Below are positions 22,680-35,275 of a stretch of DNA of 64,000 bases, one piece after another. The translations under genes and the position numbers were made by a program. Every line of letters starts with the position of its first letter. Position 1 is the first letter of the stretch. Below the pieces are notes generated by a model. That model was not told the DNA's origin. It worked only from the letters and a program-made list of their open reading frames with translations, and ran no database searches. The DNA is from Cryptomeria japonica (taxonomy: Eukaryota; Streptophyta; Pinopsida; Cupressales; Cupressaceae): positions 470,134,008 through 470,198,007 of the forward strand of contig NC_081405.1 of NCBI RefSeq assembly GCF_030272615.1, given 5' to 3'.

Positions 22680-23299
22680 CTAAGTTCATTATTTAAGTTT
22701 TCACTTGATTGCAAAACTCTCATTGCATTACCCTGGCGACCACTTTGGGTCTCGGCCCCCAATGAGAGCCACTCCCCCTTAACCTACACCTAGGAATCCA
22801 AATCTCAACACAAAACCTAGACTCAAAAATTTAAGGTGACAAGGTCCCAACCAAAGCAAGGTTCAACTCACTTGCTAGAACAAATTTACCACTAAGGAGT
22901 AACAATTATAGGCTAGGAATAACCTAGCATGAAAAACCATAAAATATTATTGATATAGAATACATCACCTAATAATGTGTATCATTTCACAAAAGAATTC
23001 AAAGCACCCCCCTAGGCCTTCAGTGTCATAGTAACTTGACATGTTCCCAAGATTCCCAATTTTCATAAGACGAACATCAAAACACATATAGGCACAATGT
23101 ACCAAAAGCAGGAATGAAAATGCATTAGGAAATTTTATAATTCTTTACAGATTGCTTTTGCTACAATCAATCTAAGAAAGAGTTAAATTTTATTACCCCC
23201 ACAATGACAACACATAAAAACCCACTAACAACTTTATAACATGCTCATTTAAATTGGCATTCACCCATCAATTCATAGAAATGCAATAATCCAATAAAC
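22680..23299. repeat. Fragment of a large LTR related to the 27327-31475 solo LTR
   Basis: Around 22737-22790 the CCACTTTGGG...GGCCCCCAATGAGAGCCACT segment matches CCACTTTGGG...GGCCCCCAATCGAAAGCCACT at 28691-28730. No coding is seen. It is the target into which Copia-A inserted: 23295-23299 TAAAC is repeated at 34825-34829. Confidence 0.55.
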
Positions 23300-24728
23300 T
23301 GATTGTATGATGAAAGAATAAGTATCTGGTAGATTACTGAGAGGGGGGGTGAATCAGTAAATAGAAGAATTGATACAAACTTCCCAATCTCAATTTCAAT
23401 CACACAAAGTAAACTTATCAATGAAATGCCATTGTCAAGATAAAAACTCATAAGATAAACCGATTGACTGTTACAGCAACTTAATAGTAAACAACATCAA
23501 ACTTATAAACATCCAAATGCTTGATCATATGTCAACAGACTTCATTTCTCAATGCTTCCAGTTATCATGACTTATCAGAATAGTTAAGTAGTTAATCAAA
23601 TCAACCATAAGATAATAACCACAAAAATATTCACCACATGACACAAGTATTTTTTGTCGTGGAAACCCAAATAGGTAAAAACCATGGTGAGATGAGACTC
23701 ACAAGATAACTATCTGAACTCTTCTAAAGTTCGCCTTGTTAGGAGCCAAGCCTGTTAAATCTTTACAAAAGTCATGTTAAGAACTAATCCTATTAGGAAT
23801 CACCCAATTAAGGGATTGACTACAAATGCCTTGATAGAAGAAATTACCCTATTAGGAGTAATCTCAGTAGAGGATTTGAAAATCCAAGCTAATGGATCAC
23901 CTTGTAAGAGGATTTAAAAAGTAACTAAGCTTGTTAGAGCTTAACCGGTTAGAGGATTTTAGTTTTGCTATAATTGTTAGAAAACAATAGGGGTTTTCTT
24001 GATCTATCTGAATAGCACTACACTTGCTTGATCAGATCCTTTTTAAGCTCCTATCTGTCTTTACTCAAACTGCAGACACATTATTTGGTTCGGCAACCAC
24101 ATACTCAACTGATCTCTACCAACACCTTAGTAATACAACTTCATCGACCTTATAAACAAATCAATTAGGTCGGTAACACAACAAAAAAGCTCATAGAGAT
24201 TACAAACAAGTTGGTTCAAGTATGACCTTTACATTACATAGCAATCTCTCCACATTAATCAAGAAATCATTGACCTCTCTTTAATATTTGTAACTCATCA
24301 CACGCTTTGCATTAGATGCAATACACTTTGCTCATTCCCTAGACAAAAACATGCTAAAAACATTTTGAAATTGTTTTCATACAATGACCATACGTGTCAC
24401 CATCATTACCGCTCAACATCATATCATAAACCAACATAACCAATTCAACAACCTTAATCAGTTAGGGTTTAACAAAAATAACAATTGGTAGGGTTTACCG
24501 ATTACATCAAATTGATAGGGTTTAACCTTTTACCCTTTTAAACTTTTAACATGTTACCAGTTACCGGTTCAACTCATAAACTTACATATCGGTTAACAAT
24601 TTCCTTCACAAAGTTCATCCTACAGGTTACAAGACAATATAAACAATAACAGCAATATCATTACCTGTTAATTGACATCAATGACAACATAACATATCAT
24701 TAATGCAATCTTCATGCAAATGCCAACA
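23300..24728 (-). repeat. 3' LTR of Copia-A
   Basis: 1,429 bp, minus strand TGTTGGCATTTGCATG to ATACAATCA. The shared G-rich box is at 23338-23357 and the GTGGAAACCC box at 23657-23690. Confidence 0.9.
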
Positions 24729-24730
24729 AT

Positions 24731-24743
24731 CTCCCCCTTTGGC
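24731..24743 (-). promoter_or_regulatory. Polypurine tract of Copia-A
   Basis: Minus strand GCCAAAGGGGGAG, two bases before the LTR start TGTTGGC, identical in core to the Copia-D tract. Confidence 0.85.
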
Positions 24744-24880
24744 ATTGATGTCAATACAAATATCAGCACCATTGATTGTTGTTGTGATTGTGAATAGGAA
24801 TCTTGGTTTACATTACCAAGTATCCACCATACACTCCATGTCTTCAGCTTGTCACTGGTACTCCTCATAATCACAATTCC

Positions 24881-24894
24881 TCACCCCCTTTGAC
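24881..24894 (-). promoter_or_regulatory. Upstream PPT-like tract of Copia-A
   Basis: Minus strand GTCAAAGGGGGTGA, 150 bp upstream of the genuine PPT. Its spacing and context (GGCATTGCTGTC) mirror Copia-D. Confidence 0.5.
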
Positions 24895-25053
24895 AGCAAT
24901 GCCAAATTGAAAGTAAAACATGTAATATCAAATTTCATTGTACAGCAATAATCTGCAACTTAATGCTCCCCATGTGGAATAAATCCACTACTACACTAAT
25001 GCTTCTATAGAATTCTACAAATGGTTCAGGGATTGATGCCATCAACATCATGC

Positions 25054-26660
25054 TCAACTAACCTCATGAAGGGGTATAACCCCTAGTTGACTTCTAAGAT
25101 ACTCAAATGTAGTCTTAGGTAGAGGTTTATTAAAAATATCTGCAACCTGCTCCTTGGTAGAAACATGCTCTAAGATAACATCTTTGCTCTGCACTTTTTC
25201 CCTTAAGAAATGATACTTCAATTCAATATTCTTGGTTTGTGCGTGTAAAAGAGGATTCTTAGAAATATTTATCACACTTGTATTATCACATAAAATCTTT
25301 ATAGATTTTGAAATCTTCATCTTAAAACCTTCCAAAATGTGCCTCATCCAAATAGCCTGTGTGCAATTCATGTAAGTTGCAAGATATTTAGCTTCAGCAG
25401 TAGATTGTGAAGTATAGCTCTGCTTCTTACTACTCCATGAAACAAGTCTTCCTCCAAGAAAGAATTCTCTGCCGGTTGTGCTTTTCCAGTCACCAACATT
25501 TCCTGCCCAATCAGCGTCTGTGTACACCTTCAAATCAAAATGTACTCCATATGGATACCATAATCCATAGTCAATGGTACCTTTCAGATATCTAAAAATT
25601 ATCTTGGTTGCTATCAAATGTGTTTCCTTAGGATTCTTCTAGAATCTAGCAACTATGCCAACCGCGTGTGCTATATCCGGTCTGCTATGAACAACATAGT
25701 GCAATTTGTCAATCATTGACATGTATTCCTTCTCATCAATAAATTTATATTCATCTTCCTTAGACAACTTACAACCTATAACCATTGGTGTCCCAACTAG
25801 TTTACAGTCATTCATGCTAAATGTCTTCAAGACCTCTTTCACATACTTAGATTGTGTAATGAAAATACCATTCTTCATTTGTTGTATCTGCAAGCCTATG
25901 AAAATATTTATTTCCCCTACTAAAGACATTTCAAACTCATTTTTCATTTCATCTGCAAAACTATTTCTCATGACATCATTACCTTGAAATATGATATCAT
26001 CAACAAATACTTCACTGACCAGTATTTCATCTCCTTCAGACTTGAGATATATGTTACTATCATCATTGGTTCTCAAAAAGCCTATCTTCATCAGATGTGT
26101 ATGAATCCTTTAATACCATGCTCTGGGTGCCTGCTTTAATCCATATAAATCCTTATGCAGTCTGCATACCATGTCTTTCTCATCAGTCAAAGTATAACCA
26201 TCTGGCTTCTCTATGTATACTTCGTCTTCCAATATCCATTCAAAAATGCAGACTTAACATCCATTTGGTATACCTTGAATTTCTTATGGGCTGCAAATGC
26301 AAGTAAAGTTTTGACACCTTCCAATCTTGCTACTGGTGCAAAATTTTCACCATAATCTTCTCCTTCTTCTTGTGCATAACCTTTGCAAACCAACCTAGCC
26401 TTGTTGCAAACTACAACACCATCTTCATTCAACTTGTTCCTGAATACCCATTTAGTACCTACTACATTTTTTTACCAGTCGAGGTACTAGGGTCCAAGTG
26501 TTGTTCTTCTCAATTTGATCCAATTCCTCCATAGCTTTAATCCAATGATCATCACCAAATGCTTCCTTAGCAGTTCTTGGTTCAATGGTGGAGATCATGC
26601 AAGAGTTCTCTCTTATTCTCCTTCTAGTTGGTACTCTACCATCCTTATCCTCAATAATCT
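25054..26660 (-). pseudogene. Copia-A reverse transcriptase and RNase H (broken)
   Basis: RT begins near 26480 with [14 protein letters not shown] and [22 protein letters not shown], continues with [12 protein letters not shown], and has the catalytic FVDD box at 25996-26007. RNase H (25054-25617) shows YTDADWAGN (Asp), STAEAKYLA (Glu), LCDNTSVI (Asp) and the conserved tail KEQVADIFNKPLP. A frameshift near 26215, a stop after about 26091 and one between 25617 and 25639 break the frame. The RNase H block alone is 187 codons open. Confidence 0.88.
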
Positions 26661-27326
26661 ATTCAGGATTGTGATTCAGTCTCACATATCTTGGAATAAT
26701 ATGATCATTATCTTCAGGTTTAGCTTCATCATTATCATTATCTTCTGAATTTATATGTTCTGGTTGAACAAGTGCATCAGAATTTGCTTTGTCGGTTTCA
26801 GATTTCACAGTTTCTGGTTCCAAAAACAAAATGCAAGGATCTTCATCCTTCTTCTCCAAACTAGTTTCCTTTGAAACTTTGGGATATTCATCCACTCAAA
26901 CATTAGCACTCTCAATAATTCTTTGTGTTCGGTTGTTAAAACACTTGTAGGCCTTACTCTTGGTGGAATAGCCAAGAAATATACCTTCATCACTCTTAGC
27001 CTCAAATTTGCTAATATAATCACCTCTCTTAATAAAACATTTGCTTCCAAATATTCTGAAATAGCTAACATCAGGTGATCTTCCATACCAGTATTCATAA
27101 GGAGTCTTGTCCTTACCTCTTTTCACTAGAGCTCGATTCATAGTGTAGACAGTTGCGCTAACAACTTCTCTCCAAAAGGTTTTCGCTACACCTCCTTGTA
27201 TCAACATTGTCCTAATAGCTTCAACAAATGACTGGTTGTTTCTCTCTGCGATACCATTTTGTTGTGGTGTCCTTGGTGCAGAAAGCTACCACTTGATACC
27301 GTTCTCTTCATAATACCTAGTGAATT
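26661..27326 (-). pseudogene. Copia-A integrase, C-terminal part (broken)
   Basis: Reading down from the solo-LTR junction, the minus strand gives SAPRTPQQNGIAERNN with the catalytic Glu, then WREVVSATVYTMNR, TPYEYWYGRSPDVSYF and GIFLGYSTKSKAYKCFN, followed by an acidic Copia linker. One or two stops occur (around 27287 and 26896). Its N-terminal part is at 31476 and up. Confidence 0.85.
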
Positions 27327-29636
27327 TGTAATGCCCCGCCAGGAAACCCCGAAGGGATTAAGCCATAACTCAAGAATAGAGAGCAATAATTTTTTTTTAA
27401 AAAAGTTACACCACATAAGATACAACAAGATATCAAAGATTCAGATTACATAGCGGAAGACATCAACTAACACTTAAAGAGTTTCCCAACGAGATTACTT
27501 AAATTTCACAATTCACTTAACTCACACAATTAATCCAATAAGCTGATTATCTTAATAACGAGATAATTCTTAATCAGGATAATTTCTTTCAAAAGATGGA
27601 AATATAAATCACAAGCAAAGATTCATCCATTAAGATTTACTCATAATCTTCATTCAAGCTTTTCATTTAAAATTACAAGCCATACATCTAATATTCTAAC
27701 ACACTAGAATTTCATCATAAACATATGAGATCTTTCAAGCATACTAAATTTCTTTAACAACAACTGAATATATTCCATTACTCTAAGTTACATTCTTTCA
27801 TATTCCATCTTATTGCATTTTAAAAGACGATTACATACATGCATCAACGATAAATCTCATCTAAACCACTTACGCATTCGATCAACATGGCATTCAAGAA
27901 GGGAATGAATATAAGCATTTAAAGTTAATTCCATCTATCCACTTAACCATTCTAACATAAGCTAATTATACATGATGAAGCTGAATAAAGGAAGCATAAG
28001 AGAATACATCACAAAACACCATAATGATCTCGGAGTTCACCCCTAACGGGCTACATCTCCGGGTCTGCTCAACTGCAAGACCCCTCTGATAAATAATAAA
28101 GTTAAGAATACAAGAGGTTACACCATTACAATCCGGCCGTCAAGGCGAAATATAAACAATATACAAGCGACCGCACCGGTCAATAAATACATAAACGATC
28201 CCTGAAAAGAACAGGATCCAGCTGAACATAATCAAAGCTAATACAAAGGTCCAGGAGAGCATCCACAAAGCTGAGTCATCACCACCCAAGGTCTAACATG
28301 AAACCGATACTCACAAGGGCAGAGACAAAAGGACGACCCACGAAGGTACTCCTAACAGGACAAAATGACAACACACTAGCGAACGTAGGGACAAGTGTCA
28401 TCACACAACCTAGTATGGTTACCATGGCAGGTCTTCATAGGTCCCGGCCCCATACACTGGGTTACCCTGGTAACCTAATCCGAGCCTCCGGCCCATCCAA
28501 GCCTCATGTGGACCCACACATCCTCTCGTGAAGACAAGGATGATGGTTTGCCATTTCAGGCCTTCTCCCAGCATGTCGAGTCTATGTTAGCACTCGTCCC
28601 ATGTGTGAGGCACATTTATCTTACTTAGAGATTACATTCTAATCTACTGTTAGGTTATCACTTATTAGACTCACTTTCGACGGGTTACCCAGCAGCCACT
28701 TTGGGCGAGGCCCCCAATCGAAAGCCACTTTCCCATACGACACTAGACTAAACTCAGACGAACTCAAACCCAAGGAATACACATGGTCAGACGAACGGAG
28801 TTCAAGCAGGAAGAAACAACCATCTGGTCAGACATGACTCAAAGATGAACACTTACAGACGGTACTCTAACTAGAGACCTGGCAAACTAAGGTCAACCAC
28901 GAATCATCATTCGACTCCCACATAGAGGATATGACCAAATACGACACTACCACAAAACAACAGTCAACTCGGAACCGAGGACTGATACAGGTACCCCAAA
29001 ACAAACCATACGATAGGGTCCTATCAAACAAAGCATGACTTGCCATTTCATAATCAAAAGCGAATACAGAAATTAAACTTGCAAAGGCAATAATCAGAAA
29101 AGACAATATTTCCTCAAATTGGTTTAAGCATAAAAGTTGATCCAATTCTCTGATTGATCTAAGTTCTCAAAAAATGCATGACAGAAAATCACCGTTACCA
29201 GGTGAGTATAATACCACAAATTGCAATCGTACCGTCGTCTATTTCTCAAACAGAGGAAAATTATAAATTAATCATTCATTTTACTAAATGAGAATATCAG
29301 TTACTAAACAATTTTCCCAAGTGATACTTAATTAAATTTCCAAAGGCACATCGTTAAATTCATAACGTCCAAGGGTTAAATATTCATCTCTAATATTCCC
29401 AGATGGCCTATATCATTAAAGTCTTCGAACGATAAATATTCTTGAATAAAGTATGTTTTACCTCGAAAATTCTTTCAATATAAACAATATTCCATCTTCC
29501 CAAAATATACACAATTAATATTAAACCTTGCATATTAATCCAATTAAATATTCATCAGCATAGATACATTTATGCCACTATAATCATAATAAATTAAAAA
29601 AAACTTAATTAAAAATTACCATTAAATAATATTAAC

Positions 29637-29640
<4 letters not shown>

Positions 29641-29717
<77 letters not shown>
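29641..29717. repeat. (TA)n microsatellite, about 38 units
   Basis: An uninterrupted TA run inside the solo LTR, in an A/T-rich setting. Confidence 0.95.
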
Positions 29718-29720
<3 letters not shown>

Positions 29721-29774
29721 TAAATTACATTAAAAAAAACATTCTTAAAAACTAAATAAAAAAAACCATTTAAC

Positions 29775-30000
29775 ATGGGGGCGGTGAAGACCGGCCCACC
29801 TCCCAACGCGGAGGATTTGGGTGAACCAAACCCTAGCCGCGGGGAACCATGCGGGCGGCGCCACTGGCGGGGGACGCAGGTTCCGCGGCGCCCTGCGGCC
29901 ACCGCAGTGCGCCTGCGGCAGCATACATGCGATAGTCTACGGGAAAGGGGGGAGGAGGAGGCGGGTAGAGCTCCGCTCCCCGCCCTCCAACCCCAACACA
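29775..30000. other. GC-rich, CpG-rich island in the solo LTR
   Basis: About 225 bp with many GC and CG dinucleotides (GCGGGCGGCGCCACTGGCGG) in otherwise A/T-rich DNA. Short frames exist on both strands but show no domain and are explained by composition. Confidence 0.8.
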
Positions 30001-31475
30001 AGTTTCATTTTTTTTTAAAAAAAAAAAACACAGTTCGAAATAAATAACCAGAAAACGCCACTCCAAAATTGATGATAAATTTCAATTTAATATCAATTCG
30101 GTTTAAAAGAACTATGTTTTGGTATCACATTTTTTTGATGGGATTCATTTTATTCTACCACAAATGGGATTCAACACCCAAAATAGATTAAGAACCATCA
30201 AAACTTCGAATAAATTAATTTTTCTTTAAGGAAAACCAGACATGGCAACCAAAAGAACCATTTTAACACAATGGTTTATCTATGTAATTTTCTTGAAGAA
30301 CACAAGCTAAAAGCATGGATTTAAACCCACAAATCCAAATTTACATCTGATAACAATATTTTAAAAGATTGGATTTTGACAACAATCAATTTCATTCACC
30401 CAACAGACCATTTCCATAACCACAAGGAAGAACAGTTAAGGTGATTCCTACCTTCATACGCATTCCTGGAATAGCTGAAGGAGAGCCCAATCCTGCCAGA
30501 TCCAGAAGAACTTTCTTCCTCCCCAAAACCCCAATTTCATCCCCAAAATATTTTCCAACCCAAAAATTCTCCAAAAATATCCATCCCCTAAAATTTCCCC
30601 AAAAATTAGGTTATATGGAAGAGTTGACCAAAAATTCCATTTTTGGAATTAAAATTTTTATTTAAAATAATCTTCCCAAAAATAATTCTTTTTTTTAACT
30701 ATAACAACAAATTAAATTGCTTTTCAATTCAAAATCGATTTTCTCATTTAATTCAATTTACCCTTTCTAATTTCAAAAGCCAACAGAATACAATTTAATC
30801 TATGGCAATTAAATACAAAACTTTCTTTTTCGACATCATATACAAAATGCATTTAATAATCAAAATCAGCTATTTAATTGAACTTCCTCCCAAATTAAAA
30901 CGAGCAGTCCGATATCAACAAAAATCGCATGACGAAATCCCGATTAATTTAGTCCATTAATCTCTAATGCACATATACATATTTAATCAAAATAATTACT
31001 AAGGATTAATTAATCAATTTAACCATGCACACCAAGCACGCAAACTGAGAAGGTCAACCAAACAGACGACTCGCAACCCGAACAAAAAGGGATTACCGAC
31101 GACGACTGACGATGCTCACTTGAGCACGACTAAGGTCAACTAGGGTCTTACGACCACCTAATCCAACTCTAAGGATAAAAGAGGTACACTCAAACCTGCA
31201 AATTCAGGTGAAGACGAACCTCGCACTCATGCGGCGTTGTACCTGAAATCTCTTGCAACCAAGAGTCATACATGCATACATATATAAAATTTAATGAAAG
31301 CATTAGTCCGATATCAATACCACGAAATAGGAACACTAACAACTTGCATACAACTAGTGTGAAAACCACATCAACAGCTATGCGTTAAATCAAACATCTG
31401 ACTATAACATTATATTAAGATAAACTAACCAAGATTAAACCCGGATTAGAAATTGATTAGGGCAGGGGTACTACA

Positions 31476-33370
31476 GAATTCCTCATAAGTAAATTCACCA
31501 CCTTGATCTGTCCTCGGACATTTTATCTTCTTGTCACTCTCCTTCTCAGTTAAGACCCTAAATGCCTTGAACTTACCAAAAGCTTCAATCTTATCCTTCA
31601 AGAATGTGACCCACATCATCCTTGAGAAATCATCAGTAAGCATCATGAAATATCTATCACCTTGAATGCTTTTTGTTCTTATTGGTCCACAAAGATCTAT
31701 ATGAAGTAAGTCTAACAAATGCTCTACTGAAAAGGACTTGCTCTTGAAAGTTGAAGATGTCATCTTTCCTAACTGACATTCTTTGCAAAGAGCATTAACC
31801 AGTTTGTCCAACTGAGGCAAACCTCTTAGTGTCTTGGACTTACTCACTTTAACAATGTTATCAAAGTTTATATGACAAAATCTTCTATGCCAAAGCCAAC
31901 TATCATCTATTTTTGCAATTAAACAGTTGCTAACTTTAGGATTAAGGTGAAACAAGTTACCTTTAGTTTTCTTCCCAGTTGCAATCAATTCACCTTTGTT
32001 GTCAAAGATTTTGCACATACCATTTTTTAACTCTAGTGGGTATCCTTTGTCATTGAGTTGTGGCACACTCAAAAGATTATGCTTTAGACCTTCTAACCAG
32101 TAGACATCATCTGCACTGCTTTTCCCATTAAGAGAAATAATTCTCTTACCTTTAACCATGTAGGGTGAGTCATTGCCAAATCTTACAACTCTGCTATCAA
32201 ATTCCTTCAAAGAAATAAATTTGCTCCGATCATCGGTCATATGATGTGAACAACCACTATCAATGATCCAATCATCAGAGTTATCCATCCTGGACACTAA
32301 TGCCTTCTGGTCTGATATCTCTTTCTTAATAGCTATAAACACAATATATTCATTAGCATCGCCATCAGATTCTTCATCAGTTATACCACCATCAATAGCA
32401 ATAAGACAAAACCTCTTGCCTTTACCCTTATACTTCTTGAATGTATCTCTCTTGTGTTCATTGTCACCATTAGGACAATTAGCAGCTATGTGGCCAATCT
32501 TGTTGCATGCAAAACATTTTAAAGGTAATTTACCTCTATATTTACCAGTGCCTCTAGGCAATCGCTTTGCCAACAATGCTTCAAGCTCCACTAAACTATC
32601 TTCATCATCAACATCTCTATTGGATCTGGATTTATCACCGTGACTAGTATCTCTACTTTTTCTCACATATGGGTTAGAAATAGAAGCTTTAAATGCAAAC
32701 TTAGATTTTTGTATACTACCATCATAACCATTCAATTCAAAATCAGTAAGTTTTCCAATGATGGAGTCAAGAGTTACCTTAGTTTTGTCTATGGACTTCA
32801 GCTCCTGGATAGCTGCAACTTGGATAGCATAGACCGGTAGCAAGGTTCTCTATACCTTATTGATCACTGTGGCATCTTCCACTTTCCCTCCTGCACTCTT
32901 AATTTCACTGACTATCTCTTTTATCCTTTGACCATACTACTGGATATTCTCACTTTCAGCCATCTGCATATCATCAAACTTTCCTCTCAGACTCTCCTCT
33001 TTAGCAATCTTAACATGTTCATCACCGCTATAAATCTCTTCAATTTTTTTCCATACCTCATGTGCAGTCTCTAGACCATGAACATCTACATATTCAGCAT
33101 CAAACAAGGAACTGATAATGGCCTCTAATGCTTGATGATTTTCTTGTTGTTCTTTCTTCTGATCATCAGTCAAAATACCAATGGGTGCAACATATTTAGT
33201 ATTGACATGTTCCCAATACTAACTTCCCAGACTCTTGATGTAAATTTTCATTCTTTCGTTCCATATCCTATAGTTTTCTCTGTTAAACTTCAGACCTTCC
33301 TTCTTCATCATGATTTGCAAGATCTTTACCTAAAGTTGTTAGGCTTAGATCTTAGAGGACCTAAGATGCT
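31476..33370 (-). pseudogene. Copia-A gag, protease and integrase N-terminus
   Basis: Gag begins just below the PBS (about 33320) and has a few stops (near 33223 and 32936, and above 32843). From 32843 a 465-codon frame is open. It includes an intact zinc knuckle CFACNKIGHIAANC (residues 110-123), protease IDSGCSHHMT (Asp195), the pre-integrase HHCC domain (LWHRRFCHINF, CKECQLGK) and the integrase core with LHIDLCGP (Asp) and RTDQGGEF (Asp). The frame leaves the element at GAATT, where the solo LTR inserted. This is the best-preserved coding block in the window. Confidence 0.9.
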
Positions 33371-33379
33371 ATGATACCA
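33365..33379 (-). promoter_or_regulatory. Primer-binding site of Copia-A
   Basis: Minus strand TGGTATCATAGCATC, one mismatch from the usual initiator tRNA-Met complement TGGTATCAGAGC, two bases after the LTR end. Confidence 0.85.
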
Positions 33380-33381
33380 AT

Positions 33382-34824
33382 TGATGGTATGATGAAAGAA
33401 TAAGTATCCAGTAGATTATTGAGAGGGGGGGGTGAATCAGTAAATAGAAAAACTGATACAAACTTCCCAATCTCAATTTTGTTCATACAAAGTAAACTTA
33501 TCAATGAAATACCACTGTCAAGATAAAAACTCATAAGATAAACTGGGTTGACTATTATAGCAACTTAATAGTAAACAACATCAAACTTATAAACATCCAA
33601 ATGTTTTGTCATATGTCAACAGACTTCATTTCTCAATGCTTCTGGTTATCATGACTTATCAGAATAGTTAAGTAGTTAATCAAATCAACCATAAGATCAT
33701 AACCACAAAAACATTCACCACATGACACGAGTATTTTTTGTCATGGAAACCCAAATAGGTAAACACCACGGTGAGATGAGACTCACAAGATAACTATCTC
33801 AACTCTTCTGAAGTTCGCCCTGTTAGGAGCCAAGCCTATTAAAGCTTTACAAAAGTCTTGTTAAGAACTGATCCTGTTAGGAATCACCCAGCTAAGGGAT
33901 TGACTACAAATGCCTTGTTAGAAGTAATTACCCTATTAGGAGTAACCTCGGTATAGGATTTGAAAATCCAAGCTAATGGATCACCTTGTTAGATGATTTT
34001 AAAAGTAACCAAGCTTGTTAGAGATTACCTAGTTAGGGGATTTCAGTTATGCTATAATTGTTAGAAAACAACAGGGATTTTCTTGATCTGTCTGAATAGC
34101 ACTACACTTGCTTGATTAGATCATTTTTAAGCTCCTATCTGCCTTTACTCAAACTACAGACACATTATTTGGTTCGGCAACCACACACTCAATTGATCTC
34201 TGCCAACACCTTAACAAGACAACTTCATCGACCTTATAAACAAATCAATTAGGTTAGTAACACAAAAAAAAAGCTCATAGAGACTACAAACAAGTCGGTT
34301 CAAGTATGACCGTTGGATTACATAGCAATCTTTGCACATTAATCAAGAAAGCCTTGACCGCTCTTTGATCACCTCTTCGATCTTTGTAACTCATCACACG
34401 CTTTGCATTAGATGCAATACAGTTTGCTCATTCCCTAGAAAAAAATGCGCCAAAAACATTTTGAAATTGTTTTCATACAATGACCATACGTGTCACCATC
34501 ATTATCGCTCAACATTAGATCATAAACCAACATAACCAGTTCAACAACCTTAATCGGTTAGGGTTTAACAAAAATAACATCCAGTAGGGTTTACCGGTTA
34601 CATCAAATAGATAGGGTTTAACCTTTTACTCTTTTGAACTTTTAACCTGTTACCAGTTACCGGTTCAACTCACAAACTTACATACCGATTTACAATTTCC
34701 TTCACAAAGTTCATCATACCGGTTACAAGACAATATCAACAATAATAGCAATATTATTACTTGTTAATTGATATCAATGACAACATAACATATCATTAAT
34801 GCAATCTTCATGCAAATGCCAACA
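33382..34824 (-). repeat. 5' LTR of Copia-A
   Basis: 1,443 bp, minus strand TGTTGGCATTTGCATG to ATACCATCA, matching 23300-24728 along its length. Confidence 0.9.
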
Positions 34825-34910
34825 TAAACTCATTATTTAGATCCGCAATTTAAATATGTTAAAGAGAACATGCAATGGAATGAGTACTAGAAAATAAACT
34901 CAAATATTTT

Positions 34911-34956
34911 ATGTATATGAATAAATACACATGCACATGCGCGTGCACACACACAC

Positions 34957-35009
<53 letters not shown>

Positions 35010-35169
35010 GTACATGTATGTATGTGTATATATGTGTACATATGTATGTGTATATATGTGTGTGTGTGTATACACATATACATATACATATACATGTACA
35101 TGTACATGTATATATATATATGACAAATATATATACATATGTACAAAATGTATATGCACATATACATTT

Positions 35170-35235
<66 letters not shown>

Positions 35236-35275
35236 GTGTGTGTGTGTACATATATAAGTATACATATCTATGTAT
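34911..35275. repeat. Microsatellite block 1 (CA, TATG, TA runs)
   Basis: Mixed (CA)n, (GT)n, TATG and a (TA) run at 35172-35231. Long frames of I/Y/H/T/C through it are translation artefacts. 34825-34910 is a short unclassified piece continuing the 22680-23299 target. Confidence 0.9.

Larger units (their letters stand above)
27327..31475. mobile_element. 4.15-kb solo LTR inside Copia-A
   Basis: It starts TGTAATGCCCCGCC and ends GGGCAGGGGTACTACA, so the termini form an imperfect inverted repeat with TG...CA ends. Flanks GAATT (27322-27326 and 31476-31480) are a perfect 5-bp target duplication, and Copia-A integrase resumes on each side. No gag, pol or internal LTR repeat is visible, so I read it as a solo LTR of a long-LTR element, most likely Ty3/Gypsy; a non-autonomous unit is possible. 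It contains a TA microsatellite and a GC-rich island. Orientation is undecided. Confidence 0.8.
23300..34824 (-). mobile_element. Copia-A: complete Ty1/Copia element with both LTRs
   Basis: Both LTRs (33382-34824 and 23300-24728), PBS, gag, protease, integrase, RT, RNase H and PPT are present in order on the minus strand. The direct flanks TAAAC (23295-23299 and 34825-34829) form a perfect 5-bp target duplication. Total length is 11.5 kb, of which 4.15 kb is a later solo-LTR insertion in integrase. The LTRs differ at several per cent by eye and the coding frame has stops, so the element is old. Confidence 0.9.

Noticed and set aside
28298-28531. 77-codon plus-strand frame in the solo LTR
   Set aside because: No domain, no conserved neighbours, fits chance in LTR DNA.
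29720-30066. Overlapping frames on both strands in the GC-rich island
   Set aside because: High GC removes stops in all frames; no recognisable protein.
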